Source: Flavobacterium sp. Root420 (GTDB lineage Bacteria > Bacteroidota > Bacteroidia > Flavobacteriales > Flavobacteriaceae). Taken from it: a stretch of DNA of 64,000 bases. The notes beneath the pieces were generated by a model. That model did not search any database, was not told the DNA's origin, and was given only the letters and a program-made list of their open reading frames with translations. This document shows, in pieces, positions 36,488 through 45,973 of the stretch. The position numbers and the translations under genes are program-made. Where the stretch lies: assembly GCF_001427905.1 (NCBI RefSeq), contig NZ_LMEF01000005.1, forward strand, positions 27,194 to 91,193, in the 5' to 3' direction. Within the stretch, counting starts at the first letter, position 1, and every line of letters starts with the position of its first letter.

Positions 36488-38731
36488 ATGAAAAAGAAAA
36501 TGATATATCTACCGGTTTTTATGGCTTTTGCATTGCTTACTTCTTGTAAAAAAGACGCACAGACCGAAAATTCAAATGCTGTTCAGACAGAGGAACATCA
36601 GGGAAAAGAAATCAGTTCAGAATTTGATGCAGAGATAGACAAATTGGTTTCTCAAATGACATTGGAAGAAAAAATCGGAATGCTGCACGGGAACAGTATG
36701 TTCAGTACCGGTGCGGTAGAACGTTTAGGTATTCCCGAATTAAAAATGGCCGACGGACCTTTAGGAGTTCGTGAAGAAATTTCACGTGACAACTGGGCGC
36801 CGGCTGGATTAACAAACGATTTTGCAACTTACTACCCTGCAGGGGGAGGTTTGGCTGCAACGTGGAATGCTGAAATGGCATATACTTTCGGGAACAGTCT
36901 TGGACAGGAAATGCGTGCAAGAGATAAAGACATGCTGCTTTCACCGGCAATCAATATTGTAAGAACACCACTTGGAGGAAGAACTTACGAATACATGAGT
37001 GAAGATCCGTTTTTGAATAAAAAAATCGCGGTACCGGTAGTTGTTGGTTTACAAGACAATGATGTTATGGCTTGTGTGAAACATTTCGCAGCAAACAATC
37101 AGGAAACAAACCGTGATTTTGTTGATGTGCAAATTGACGAGCGTACGCTTCGTGAAATTTATTTGCCAGCGTTTGAAGCGACTATAAAAGAAGGCCATGC
37201 TTATAGTGTAATGGGTGCTTATAATAAATTTAGAGGTGAATATTTATGTGAGAACGATTATATGCTGAATAAAATTCTTCGTGACGAATGGGGATTTAAA
37301 GGTATAGTGGTTTCAGATTGGGCTGCGGTTCATTCAACAGTTAAATCTTTAAAAAGTGGTTTAGATATTGAAATGGGAACACCAAAACCTTTCAACGAAT
37401 TTTTCCTTGCTGATAAATTAGTTGCAGCAGCCAAAGCAGGTGAAGTGTCTGAAGCGGAAATTGATATCCATGTAAAAAGAATTTTACGCACCTTGTTTCA
37501 GGTGAAAGCTATGGGTAGTGCCAGTAAAAACCGTGTTAAAGGAAGTATTTCAACTGAAGCACATTATCAGGATGCTTACAAAATTGCTGCTGAAGCAATC
37601 GTTTTATTGAAAAATGAAAATAACGCATTGCCTTTAAAATTAGACGGAGTAAAATCTATTGCTGTAATTGGAAATAATGCAACAAAGAAAAATGCTTTAG
37701 GCGGATTTGGCGCAGGTGTTAAGACAAAAAGAGAAATTACACCATTAGAAGGTTTGAAAAACAGATTACCATCCTCAATTAAAATTAATTATGCTGAAGG
37801 TTATTTGGAGCGTTACGATGAAAAAAATAAAGGAAAACTAGGAGATATTACTTTAAACGGACCAGTAACAGTAGATCAGTTGGATCCGGCAAAAGTGCAG
37901 GAAGCTGTTGAAGCTGCAAAGAAATCAGATGTGGCGATCATTTTTGCGGGTTCAAACCGTGATTATGAAACAGAAGCTTCTGACCGCAGAACTTTAAAAT
38001 TACCTTTCGGACAAGAAGAATTGATTCAGAAAGTATTGGCTGTTAATCCAAGAACGATTGTCGTGATGATTGCCGGAGCTCCTTTTGATATTGATGCGGT
38101 TAGCAAAAAATCTCAGGCTTTGGTTTGGAGCTGGTTCAACGGTTCTGAAGGTGGAAATGCATTGGCCGATGTGATCTTAGGAAAAGTAAATCCGTCAGGA
38201 AAATTACCATGGACAATGCCTAAAAACATTATGGATTCTCCTGCACACGCAACAAATAGTTTCCCGGGCGGAAAAGAAGTAAAATATGCTGAAGGGATTT
38301 TAGTGGGTTACCGTTGGTTTGATACTAAAAACATTACTCCATTATATCCTTTCGGATATGGATTATCATACACCACTTTTGCTTTCGAAAATGCCAAAGC
38401 TGATAAAGCTTCTTATGATGAAAATGAAACGATCACTGTTTCTGTTGACGTAAAAAACACAGGAAAAGTAGATGGGAAAGAAGTGGTTCAGTTATATGCT
38501 TCAAAATCAGATTCAAAAGTAAGCCGTGCTTCAAAAGAATTAAAAGGATTCAAAAAAGTGTTGGTAAAAGCCGGTAATTTGGAAACTGTTACGATAAAAC
38601 TTCCGGTAAAAGAACTGGCTTATTATGATGTGGCTTCAAAAAAATGGGTTGTTGAAGCTGGAAAATACACCTTGAAAGTTGGAAATTCTTCAAGAGATAT
38701 CAAAAAAGAAATTGAAATAACCATCAAATAA
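36488..38731 (+). CDS. GH3 beta-glucosidase lipoprotein
   Basis: This is a 747-residue lipoprotein (lipobox LLTSC, Cys about 20). The GH3 N-domain starts near 50 (QMTLEEKIGMLHG). The nucleophile Asp at about 277 lies in KGIVVSDWAAVHST, and the SDW motif is the classic beta-glucosidase form. The C-domain and FN3-like domain (from about 640, YDENETITVSVDVKNTGKVD) follow. The predicted role is release of glucose from the non-reducing ends of the backbone once xylose has been removed. It is 34 bases after the GH39 gene and 52 before the GH5 gene, in the same operon. Confidence 0.9.
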   Translation: MKKKMIYLPVFMAFALLTSCKKDAQTENSNAVQTEEHQGKEISSEFDAEIDKLVSQMTLEEKIGMLHGNSMFSTGAVERLGIPELKMADGPLGVREEISRDNWAPAGLTNDFATYYPAGGGLAATWNAEMAYTFGNSLGQEMRARDKDMLLSPAINIVRTPLGGRTYEYMSEDPFLNKKIAVPVVVGLQDNDVMACVKHFAANNQETNRDFVDVQIDERTLREIYLPAFEATIKEGHAYSVMGAYNKFRGEYLCENDYMLNKILRDEWGFKGIVVSDWAAVHSTVKSLKSGLDIEMGTPKPFNEFFLADKLVAAAKAGEVSEAEIDIHVKRILRTLFQVKAMGSASKNRVKGSISTEAHYQDAYKIAAEAIVLLKNENNALPLKLDGVKSIAVIGNNATKKNALGGFGAGVKTKREITPLEGLKNRLPSSIKINYAEGYLERYDEKNKGKLGDITLNGPVTVDQLDPAKVQEAVEAAKKSDVAIIFAGSNRDYETEASDRRTLKLPFGQEELIQKVLAVNPRTIVVMIAGAPFDIDAVSKKSQALVWSWFNGSEGGNALADVILGKVNPSGKLPWTMPKNIMDSPAHATNSFPGGKEVKYAEGILVGYRWFDTKNITPLYPFGYGLSYTTFAFENAKADKASYDENETITVSVDVKNTGKVDGKEVVQLYASKSDSKVSRASKELKGFKKVLVKAGNLETVTIKLPVKELAYYDVASKKWVVEAGKYTLKVGNSSRDIKKEIEITIK

Positions 38732-38783
38732 ATTTCAATTAAAATACAACTAAAACCACTTAACTACTATAAAAACCAAATAA

Positions 38784-40292
38784 ATGAACCGAATAGTAAA
38801 AATTTATCTGTTAAACACCGTTTTGTGTTTATCGTGGATAAGCCTTCTGGCCTGTAGTGCTGAAAAAGAGACTACGCCTGATAACCCAATACTGCTTGTA
38901 AAAACGCTGACCGTTGATCTCAATAAAATTGAATTCCAGAGTCCGGCCAGTACTTCAGAATTTATTGTTACAGCAAATGCTACGAAATGGTCGGTTGCTG
39001 CGTCTGAGGCAAGCTGGTTGACATTTACTCCGGGGACTGGTGTTTCCGGAAAAACAACCATTACAGTAACCACTTCAGAGAATACTACTTCTGTAGCAAG
39101 AACCGCTGTAATTACGATCAGTTCAAGTGAAGTGGCATCGGTACAAGTAAACGTTTCTCAGGCAGCAAAAAAAGGTATTTATCCAAGTTACAACACAAAC
39201 CCAATTGCTGCCGACGCAACTGGAATGAGCAGCACTGCCGTTCAATTGGCGGCAAAAATAAAATTAGGATGGAATATCGGTAATACAATGGAAGCGACCG
39301 GCGGAGAAACTGCCTGGGGAAATCCAAAAATCACAAAAGCGTTGATCGATGCTGTAAAAGCAAAAGGTTTTAATGCGATCCGAATTCCGTGTTCATGGAA
39401 TCAATACCTGGAAAATACGGCAACAGCAAAAATAAAAGCAGATTGGTTAAACCGTGTAAAAGAAGTGGTACAATATTGCGTTGACAACGACATGTATGTA
39501 CTGGTGAATATTCACTGGGACGGTGGCTGGCTGGAAAACAATATTACCGAAGCTAGAAAAGAGGAAAACAACGCGAAACAAAAAGCGTTTTGGGAACAAA
39601 TTGCAACCACTTTACGCGGGTTTGACGAGCATGTATTATTCGCAAGCGCCAATGAACCGGCAGTTGAAGATGCAGCTCAAATGGCTGTTTTAACCTCATA
39701 CCACCAAACATTTATCGATGCCGTACGTTCTACCGGAGGGAAAAATGCTAATCGTGTGTTGGTAATACAAGGCCCTACAACGGACATTGAAAAAACCAAT
39801 AAACTAATGCTGAATTTACCAACAGATAAAGTGTCGAATAAAATGATGGTTGAGGTACATTATTATGCGCCATGGAATTTTGCAGGTATGACAAAAGACG
39901 AATCCTGGGGTAAAATGTTTTACTATTGGGGAGCTGGTTTTCATTCTACAACCGATACAGAACGAAACCCAACCTGGGGAGAGGAAGCTGATTTGGAGAA
40001 AAATTTTAAGTTAATGAAAACACAGTTTGTAGATAAAGGAATTCCGGTTTTACTGGGAGAATTTGGTGCAATCAGAAGAACAACCTTAACAGGAGATGCT
40101 TTAACCCTACATTTAGCTTCAAGAGCGTATTACTTAAAAAGTGTGGTAAAACAAGCCAAAGCAAATGGTTTGCTGCCTTTTTATTGGGATGAAGGAAGCA
40201 TAGGCAACAATGGTTTCGGAATTTTTAATAGAAGTGATAATACTGTTTTTGATACTCAGGCGCTAAATGCCCTGATTGAAGGATTGCAATAA
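38784..40292 (+). CDS. BACON-GH5 (subfamily 4-like) endo-glucanase lipoprotein, putative endo-xyloglucanase
   Basis: This is a 502-residue lipoprotein (lipobox LLAC, Cys about 24). A BACON domain lies at about 42-132 (FQSPASTSEFIVTANATKWS, EASWLTFTPGTGVSG), followed by the GH5 barrel at about 155-500. Within it are LGWNIGNTMEATGGETAWGN, LVNIHWDGGW, the acid/base Glu at about 291 (ASANEPAVED), and the nucleophile Glu at about 426 (LLGEFGAIRR). BACON-GH5_4 is exactly the build of the surface endo-xyloglucanase of characterised Bacteroides xyloglucan loci. This is the strongest pointer to xyloglucan as substrate. It would cut the polymer at the cell surface for import by the SusC/D pair. A CGCAAAG-type repeat follows the stop. 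Confidence 0.9.
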   Translation: MNRIVKIYLLNTVLCLSWISLLACSAEKETTPDNPILLVKTLTVDLNKIEFQSPASTSEFIVTANATKWSVAASEASWLTFTPGTGVSGKTTITVTTSENTTSVARTAVITISSSEVASVQVNVSQAAKKGIYPSYNTNPIAADATGMSSTAVQLAAKIKLGWNIGNTMEATGGETAWGNPKITKALIDAVKAKGFNAIRIPCSWNQYLENTATAKIKADWLNRVKEVVQYCVDNDMYVLVNIHWDGGWLENNITEARKEENNAKQKAFWEQIATTLRGFDEHVLFASANEPAVEDAAQMAVLTSYHQTFIDAVRSTGGKNANRVLVIQGPTTDIEKTNKLMLNLPTDKVSNKMMVEVHYYAPWNFAGMTKDESWGKMFYYWGAGFHSTTDTERNPTWGEEADLEKNFKLMKTQFVDKGIPVLLGEFGAIRRTTLTGDALTLHLASRAYYLKSVVKQAKANGLLPFYWDEGSIGNNGFGIFNRSDNTVFDTQALNALIEGLQ

Positions 40293-40323
40293 ATACCTAT
40301 ATTTGATGATATAGATGGAACCC

Positions 40324-40400
40324 AAAGTTCGCAAGCAAGCGCTATGTACGCAAGCTTAGCGAACTTTGCGTAGTTTCATTGCGGTCTTTGCGGTTAAATT
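40324..40400. repeat. CGCAAAG-word repeat with 9-bp hairpin
   Basis: AAAGTTCGC (40324-40332) pairs with GCGAACTTT (40359-40367), followed by TTTGCGTAG and GGTCTTTGCGGTTAAA. It is the same word family as in the 9320-9405 spacer. It separates the GH5 gene from the esterase gene. Confidence 0.55.
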
Positions 40401-40427
40401 TTTAAGTTAAATTTCAAGATAAAGAAA

Positions 40428-42377
40428 ATGAAAAAATACACAACCTTTATTTTAGTACTGGTAAGCATAATTGCAAATGCCAATGTAAAAATGCCATTAT
40501 TGTTTGCCGACGGAATGGTTTTACAGCGCAACAAGGAAATCCCAGTTTGGGGTTGGGCAGATCCTAATGAAAAAGTTGAAGTCCATTTCAACAAACAAAC
40601 CAAAACCATAGTGGCCGATAAAAACGGAAAATGGATGGTTAAATTATCTGCTGAAAAAGCAGGAGGGCCTTTTGAATTAACCATTACAGGAAAAAACAAA
40701 ATCGTCATCAAAGATGTTTTGGTTGGTGAAGTATGGATTTGCAGCGGACAATCCAATATGGAATTTCAAGTTTCGAAAACCATGAACGCCGAAAAAGAAA
40801 TAGCCGATTCTAATTACCCAATGATTCGTCATTTTGGTGTGGCGCAAGATTTAAGTGGAACTCCAAAAGACGATTTAAAAGCCGGAAAATGGCAGGTTTC
40901 CAACAAAGAAAATGTTGGGAATTTTACAGCGGTAGGCTATTATTTTGCCAAAAAACTTTATTCGGAATTAAAAATCCCAATCGGAATCATCAATACTTCC
41001 TGGGGCGGAACCAATGTCGAAACCTGGACAAGCCGTGAAGCATTTCAAAAAAGTGATGATTTCAAAGCCATGATTGCTAATGTTCCAACAATGAATATTG
41101 ATTCTATTTCAAAATTGTACGCAAAACAAATGAAAGAAAGAGTCGAAAAAATTCAAGGAACTTCAGTAAGCACAGAAAATGAAAATACCTTCAAAGAACC
41201 AACATTCAATGATGCAAACTGGGGTGAATTAATTACACCTAGTTTATGGGAAAATCAGCCTTTGGGTGATTTAGATGGCATTGTTTGGATGCGAAAAACA
41301 ATCACGCTTTCAGCAGAAGATATTAAAAACAAAGCCGTTTTAAGCCTTTCAAAAATTGATGACGAAGATATCACCTATGTAAACGGAATCGAAGTGGGTA
41401 AAAACACCCAATGGGATTTCAAACGTGTTTACGAAGTACCGGCAAATGTTTTAAAAGAAGGACAAAATATAATTGCCGTAAGAATTGTCGATAACAGCGG
41501 TGGCGGCGGAATCTACGGAGAAGCATCCGATTTAAAATTGACTTTAGGCAGCAAAACCATTCCGCTTGACGGAAAATGGAAGTTTAAAGTGATAATGGTA
41601 AAAACATCATTATCACCAAACAGTTATCCGTCATTATTGTACAACGCCATGGTAAATCCGTTGGTTCCTTATGCAATTGAGGGGGTTTTATGGTATCAGG
41701 GTGAAGCCAATGTGTGGAGAGCAAATCAATACAAAAAAGCATTTCCGTTAATGATCAGCGATTGGAGAACAAAATTCAATCAGGGCGATTTTCCATTTTA
41801 CTTTGTACAATTATCCACTTTCAATGAATCCAACGGCAACAGCAAAGCAGGAAGTCGTTGGGCAGAACTTCGCGAAGCACAATCTGAAACGCTAAAATTG
41901 AAAAATACCGGAATGGCCGTTACCACAGATATTGGAAACGCAAAAGACATTCACCCAACCAACAAACAAGACGTTGGATTGCGTTTGGCAGCAATCGCTT
42001 TAAACAATGTTTACGGCAAAAAACAAGTTTACAGCGGACCAACCTATAAATCTCAGGAAATTAAGGGAAACCAAATCATCCTGACTTTCGATAATATCGG
42101 TTCAGGTTTGTCAACTTCAGACAATTCCCAAAACGTAAAAGGTTTCGAAATTGCCGGTGCCGACAAAGTTTTTCATTCCGTGAAAGCGATAATTAAAGAC
42201 AATAAAATAATCGTTACAAGCGAAAATGTTCCAAATCCTGTTGCTGTTCATTACGGTTGGGCAGACGACGATACCGAAATCAATCTTTTCAACAAAGAAA
42301 AATTCCCGGCATCGCCTTTCAGAACTGATAATTGGGAAATGATTACGGCAAACGAGAAATATAAGGTTAGTAAATAA
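40428..42377 (+). CDS. sialate O-acetylesterase-family carbohydrate acetylesterase
   Basis: This is a 649-residue exported protein (signal peptide about 1-18) of the sialate O-acetylesterase (SASA) family of SGNH hydrolases. The nucleophile Ser is at about 109 in the motif ICSGQSNMEF. A jelly-roll domain is inserted at about 250-385 (LWENQPLGDLDGIVWMRK). The later block with the catalytic Asp/His lies at about 500-520 (DIGNAKDIHPTNKQDVGLRL). In plant-glycan loci such enzymes remove O-acetyl groups, here probably those on galactose of xyloglucan side chains, before exo-enzymes act. It lies between the GH5 and GH95 genes, same strand. Confidence 0.87.
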   Translation: MKKYTTFILVLVSIIANANVKMPLLFADGMVLQRNKEIPVWGWADPNEKVEVHFNKQTKTIVADKNGKWMVKLSAEKAGGPFELTITGKNKIVIKDVLVGEVWICSGQSNMEFQVSKTMNAEKEIADSNYPMIRHFGVAQDLSGTPKDDLKAGKWQVSNKENVGNFTAVGYYFAKKLYSELKIPIGIINTSWGGTNVETWTSREAFQKSDDFKAMIANVPTMNIDSISKLYAKQMKERVEKIQGTSVSTENENTFKEPTFNDANWGELITPSLWENQPLGDLDGIVWMRKTITLSAEDIKNKAVLSLSKIDDEDITYVNGIEVGKNTQWDFKRVYEVPANVLKEGQNIIAVRIVDNSGGGGIYGEASDLKLTLGSKTIPLDGKWKFKVIMVKTSLSPNSYPSLLYNAMVNPLVPYAIEGVLWYQGEANVWRANQYKKAFPLMISDWRTKFNQGDFPFYFVQLSTFNESNGNSKAGSRWAELREAQSETLKLKNTGMAVTTDIGNAKDIHPTNKQDVGLRLAAIALNNVYGKKQVYSGPTYKSQEIKGNQIILTFDNIGSGLSTSDNSQNVKGFEIAGADKVFHSVKAIIKDNKIIVTSENVPNPVAVHYGWADDDTEINLFNKEKFPASPFRTDNWEMITANEKYKVSK

Positions 42378-42383
42378 TAATTT

Positions 42384-42498
42384 GGGCGTGCCACCAATAT
42401 AAAAAGGGGCTGACTTTAGCACCGCTTAGTCGCCCCTTTTTATATTGCTGTCGGGCTTTCGCTGCTACTTCGGTAGCTTAGCTCTATCCCTCACGCGC
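42384..42498 (+). repeat. interspersed palindromic repeat, family A copy 2
   Basis: The order is GGGCGTGCCACC, then hairpin arms AATATAAAAAGGGGC / GCCCCTTTTTATATT, then GCTGTCGGGCTTTCGCTGC, then CTCTATCCCTCACGCG. It shares the skeleton of the copies at 1592 (opposite strand) and 62723. It sits between the esterase and GH95 genes and is followed at once by a 27-base palindrome. Confidence 0.75.
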
Positions 42499-42503
42499 GC
42501 TAT

Positions 42504-42611
42504 CCTAACAGGTTTCCAAAACCTGTTAGGTATTATTATTATTATTATTATTATTATTTTAATATTGGATTGAAAAAATAAATACCTAACAGGTTTCCAA
42601 AACCTGTTAGG
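42504..42611. repeat. two identical 27-base palindromes (family B copies 3 and 4) around an ATT microsatellite
   Basis: Identical palindromes CCTAACAGG...CCTGTTAGG occupy 42504-42530 and 42585-42611. Between them lies a run of about nine ATT triplets (42531-42558). The pair flanks the start of the GH95 gene and could pair with each other as well as fold singly. Confidence 0.75.
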
Positions 42612-42634
42612 ATAAGAAACAAAAAGAATATCAT

Positions 42635-45043
42635 ATGGCTTCAAATTGTTTAAAAAAACTAATCCTGATTTTCGTTTTTTCATTCCTTTACAAGAATGCA
42701 AACGCACAATCCAATCATATATTATGGTACAACCAACCCGCTGAGTTTTTTGAGGAAAGCCTCGTTTTAGGAAACGGAAAAATGGGAGCAACTGTTTTTG
42801 GTGGCGCCAATTCAGATAAAATCTATTTGAACGATGCGACACTTTGGTCAGGCGAACCCGTAAATGCTAAAATGAATCCGGAGGCTTACAAAAATATTCC
42901 GGCAATTCGTGAAGCCTTAAAAAATGAAAATTACAAACTTGCTGAAGAATTAAACAAAAAAGTGCAGGGTAAAAACTCCGAATCTTTTGCACCTTTAGGA
43001 ACTTTAGAAATTAATAATTCTGAAAAAGGAAAAGCGGTAAATTACCATCGTGAACTGGATATTTCGAACGCCATATCAAAAGTAAGTTACGAAATGGCCG
43101 GCATAAAATATACCCGTGAATATTTTGTTTCGGCTCCCGATCAAATTATGATTATCAAATTGACAAGCGATCAAAAAGGAGCTTTAAACTTTGATATTAA
43201 TTTAAAGAGCTTATTAAAATCAAATGTTGAGGTGCGAAATAATATTCTGGTAATGACCGGGACGGCGCCAATTCATGAAAATGCCGGCTATACTGTTTTA
43301 CCAAAATATCTGGATATAAAAGAAAGAGGAACAAGATTTACGACTCTGATCCAAATCAAAAAAACGGACGGAAAAATTACAAGTTCCAGAGAATCGTTAA
43401 CTTTAAAAGATGCAACGGAGGCTATTATTTATGTTTCTGTTGCCACAAGCTTTAATGGTTTTGACAAAAATCCCGCAACAGAAGGTGTAGACGATATCGC
43501 AATTGCATTGCAAAATCTGAACAAGGCATTTGCAAAACCATTCGATAAAGTAAAAGAATCTCATATTGCCGATTATCAAAAATTCTACAATCGCGTTAAT
43601 CTGGATTTAGGAAAAACAACCGCCCCGGATTTACCGACAGACGAAAGATTGTTGAGATATTCAGACGGAAAAGAAGACAAAAATCTGGAGATTCTCTATT
43701 TCAATTTTGGGCGTTATTTGTTAATCAGCAGTTCAAGAACCATGGGCGTTCCGGCCAACTTACAAGGGATTTGGAATCCGCATTTAAACCCACCTTGGCG
43801 TAGTAACTATACGATGAATATTAATTTGGAGGAGAATTACTGGCTGGCAGAAAATACCAATCTTTCTGAAATGCATTTGCCACTTTTGTCTTTCATTAAA
43901 AACCTTTCGGTAACCGGAAAAACAAGTGCCAAAACTTTTTACGGAGTAAACGAAGGCTGGTCTGCTTCGCATAATTCCGATATTTGGGCTATGACCAATC
44001 CGGTAGGTCAATTTGGAAAAGAAGACCCAATGTGGGCCTGTTGGAATACCGCCGGAGCCTGGCTGAGTACACATATTTGGGAGCATTATATTTTTACCCA
44101 GGACAAAAATTATTTAAAAAATGAAGGTTATCCAGTAATGAAAGGCGCTTCACAGTTCTTTTTAGAATGGATGGTTCTCGATAAAAACGGAAATTTAATT
44201 ACATCACCATCAACTTCACCCGAAAATCAATATAAATTGGCAGATGGCTTTGTTGGAGCAACTATGTACGGAGGAACGGCAGATCTAGCTATGATTCGCG
44301 AGTGTTTCGATAAAACAATAAAAGCTTCTAAAGTTTTAAATATCGATGCCGATTTTAGATCAAAACTAGAAAAAGCAATTGCTAAACTCTATCCGTATCA
44401 AATTGGAAAAAAAGGAAATCTGCAAGAATGGTACTTTGACTGGGAAGATAATGATCCAAAACATCGTCATCAATCGCAATTATTCGGACTTTTCCCGGGC
44501 CACCAAATTACGCCAGAGAAAACGCCTGATTTGGCTGAAGCATCAAGAAAAACATTAGAAATAAAAGGAGACGAAACTACTGGCTGGTCAAAAGGATGGC
44601 GTATCAATCTTTGGGCAAGACTGTGGGATGGAAATCGCGCCTATAAAATGTTCAGAGAATTACTTCGTTATGTCGATCCGGACGGAAAGAAAACAGAAAA
44701 ACCAAGAAGAGGAGGAGGAACCTATCCGAATTTATTCGACGCGCATCCGCCATTTCAAATTGACGGAAACTTTGGAGGAGCCGCTGCAGTTGTAGAAATG
44801 CTGGTTCAATCTGACGAAAACGAAATCAGATTATTGCCGGCCTTGCCAGACGCCTGGGAAACCGGATCTGTAAAAGGTATCTGCGCCCGAGGCGGATTTG
44901 AGATTGCCATGGATTGGAATAATAAAAAACCAGAAAAAGTTACGGTAATTTCTAAAAATGGAGGAAAGACAACTTTAATCAACGGTGATAAAAAACAAGA
45001 TATCACGCTGAAAAAAGGAGAAAAAATAGAATTAAACTGGTAG
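42635..45043 (+). CDS. GH95 alpha-L-fucosidase
   Basis: This is an 802-residue exported enzyme (signal peptide about 1-25). The GH95 N-terminal beta-domain opens LWYNQPAEFFEESLVLGNGK and the (alpha/alpha)6 catalytic domain starts near 290. Likely catalytic residues, by alignment from memory with the Bifidobacterium enzyme, are N395 and N397 in YTMNINLEENYWLAE, E530 in SPSTSPENQYK, and D710 in HPPFQIDGNFGG. It removes terminal alpha-1,2-fucose. On xyloglucan the target is fucose on galactose, the outermost sugar. It is the last enzyme gene of the locus, after the acetylesterase. A tandem repeat array follows the stop. Confidence 0.9.
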   Translation: MASNCLKKLILIFVFSFLYKNANAQSNHILWYNQPAEFFEESLVLGNGKMGATVFGGANSDKIYLNDATLWSGEPVNAKMNPEAYKNIPAIREALKNENYKLAEELNKKVQGKNSESFAPLGTLEINNSEKGKAVNYHRELDISNAISKVSYEMAGIKYTREYFVSAPDQIMIIKLTSDQKGALNFDINLKSLLKSNVEVRNNILVMTGTAPIHENAGYTVLPKYLDIKERGTRFTTLIQIKKTDGKITSSRESLTLKDATEAIIYVSVATSFNGFDKNPATEGVDDIAIALQNLNKAFAKPFDKVKESHIADYQKFYNRVNLDLGKTTAPDLPTDERLLRYSDGKEDKNLEILYFNFGRYLLISSSRTMGVPANLQGIWNPHLNPPWRSNYTMNINLEENYWLAENTNLSEMHLPLLSFIKNLSVTGKTSAKTFYGVNEGWSASHNSDIWAMTNPVGQFGKEDPMWACWNTAGAWLSTHIWEHYIFTQDKNYLKNEGYPVMKGASQFFLEWMVLDKNGNLITSPSTSPENQYKLADGFVGATMYGGTADLAMIRECFDKTIKASKVLNIDADFRSKLEKAIAKLYPYQIGKKGNLQEWYFDWEDNDPKHRHQSQLFGLFPGHQITPEKTPDLAEASRKTLEIKGDETTGWSKGWRINLWARLWDGNRAYKMFRELLRYVDPDGKKTEKPRRGGGTYPNLFDAHPPFQIDGNFGGAAAVVEMLVQSDENEIRLLPALPDAWETGSVKGICARGGFEIAMDWNNKKPEKVTVISKNGGKTTLINGDKKQDITLKKGEKIELNW

Positions 45044-45070
45044 TTGTTTTTAAACGTATTTGAAACTCGA

Positions 45071-45860
45071 CAGTCCCAATCCTTCGATATAAACCTGTCA
45101 GGTTTATTATTGATTGAGCTAGCTCCAGTGGAGCAGAATGTTTATAGAAATCAGAATAGATACGTAAAAAAAGCTCCAGTGGAGCGATATATACACGGTC
45201 TAAATTTAAATTTCACCCCGCTGGGGTTTTTGTCAAATGGGTCCCTGAATTTCTATAAATATTTCACCCCGCTGGGGTTTCTGGTGCGTGAATTCCGAAT
45301 TTCTATAGACATTTCACCCCGATGGGGTTTTTGGATATTTAACACATGTCAAACCAACAGCCCGATCCTTCGGCATAAAACCTGTCGGGTTTATTATTGA
45401 TTGAGCTAGCTCCAGCGGAGCAAAATGTTTATAAAATCAGAATAGATACGTAAAAAAGCTCCAGCGGAGCGATATATTCATGGTCTATATTTAATGTTCC
45501 ACCCCGCTGGGGTTTTTGTCGAATAGGTTAATGAATTGAATTTCTATAAACATTTTACCCCGCTGGAGTTTCTGGTGCGTGAATTCCGAATTTCTATAGA
45601 CATTTCACCCCGCTGGGGTTTTTGGATATTTAACACATTTCAAACCAACAGCCCGATCCTTCGGGATAAAACCTGTCGGGTTTATTATTGATTGAGCTAG
45701 CTCCAGCGGAGCAGAATGTTTATAGAAATCAGAATAGATACGTAAAAAAGCTCCAGTGGAGCGATATATTCATGGTCTATATTTAATGTTTCACCCCGCT
45801 GGGGTTTTTGTCGAATGGGTTCATGAATTGAATTTCTATAAACATTTTACCCCGCTGGTT
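45071..45860. repeat. tandem array of about 290-base units rich in GCTCCAGYGGAGC and CCCCGCTGGGG hairpins
   Basis: Three consecutive units occupy 45071-45357 (287 bases), 45358-45648 (291) and 45649-about 45860 (truncated). Each starts with CAGYCCSATCCTTCG and ATAAACCTGTC, then holds two GCTCCAGYGGAGC near-palindromes about 50 bases apart and three ACCCCGCTGGGGT palindromes spaced by ATTTCTATA words. Unit-to-unit identity is high, with scattered substitutions that keep most of the hairpins. The open frames in it do not resemble proteins. The array lies between the glycan locus and the Panacea gene; the rest of that gap (45861-46024) holds the Panacea promoter. Confidence 0.85.
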
Positions 45861-45973
45861 TTTTTTTATCTAAAATCGAAAATTTCTAAATTCCATTTTG
45901 ATGGAATTTGTATACGATTAATTCAATTCTTACAGCAAAACATCTCATTTACATTACAATACCTTCGTAAATT

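Noticed and set aside
45044..45400. 118-codon open frame on the plus strand after the GH95 gene
   Set aside because: It lies inside the tandem repeat units, translates the repeated palindromes, and shows no protein-like composition.
45071..45860. possible CRISPR array
   Set aside because: Units are near 290 bases with similar, not unique, intervening sequence, and no cas genes are present.
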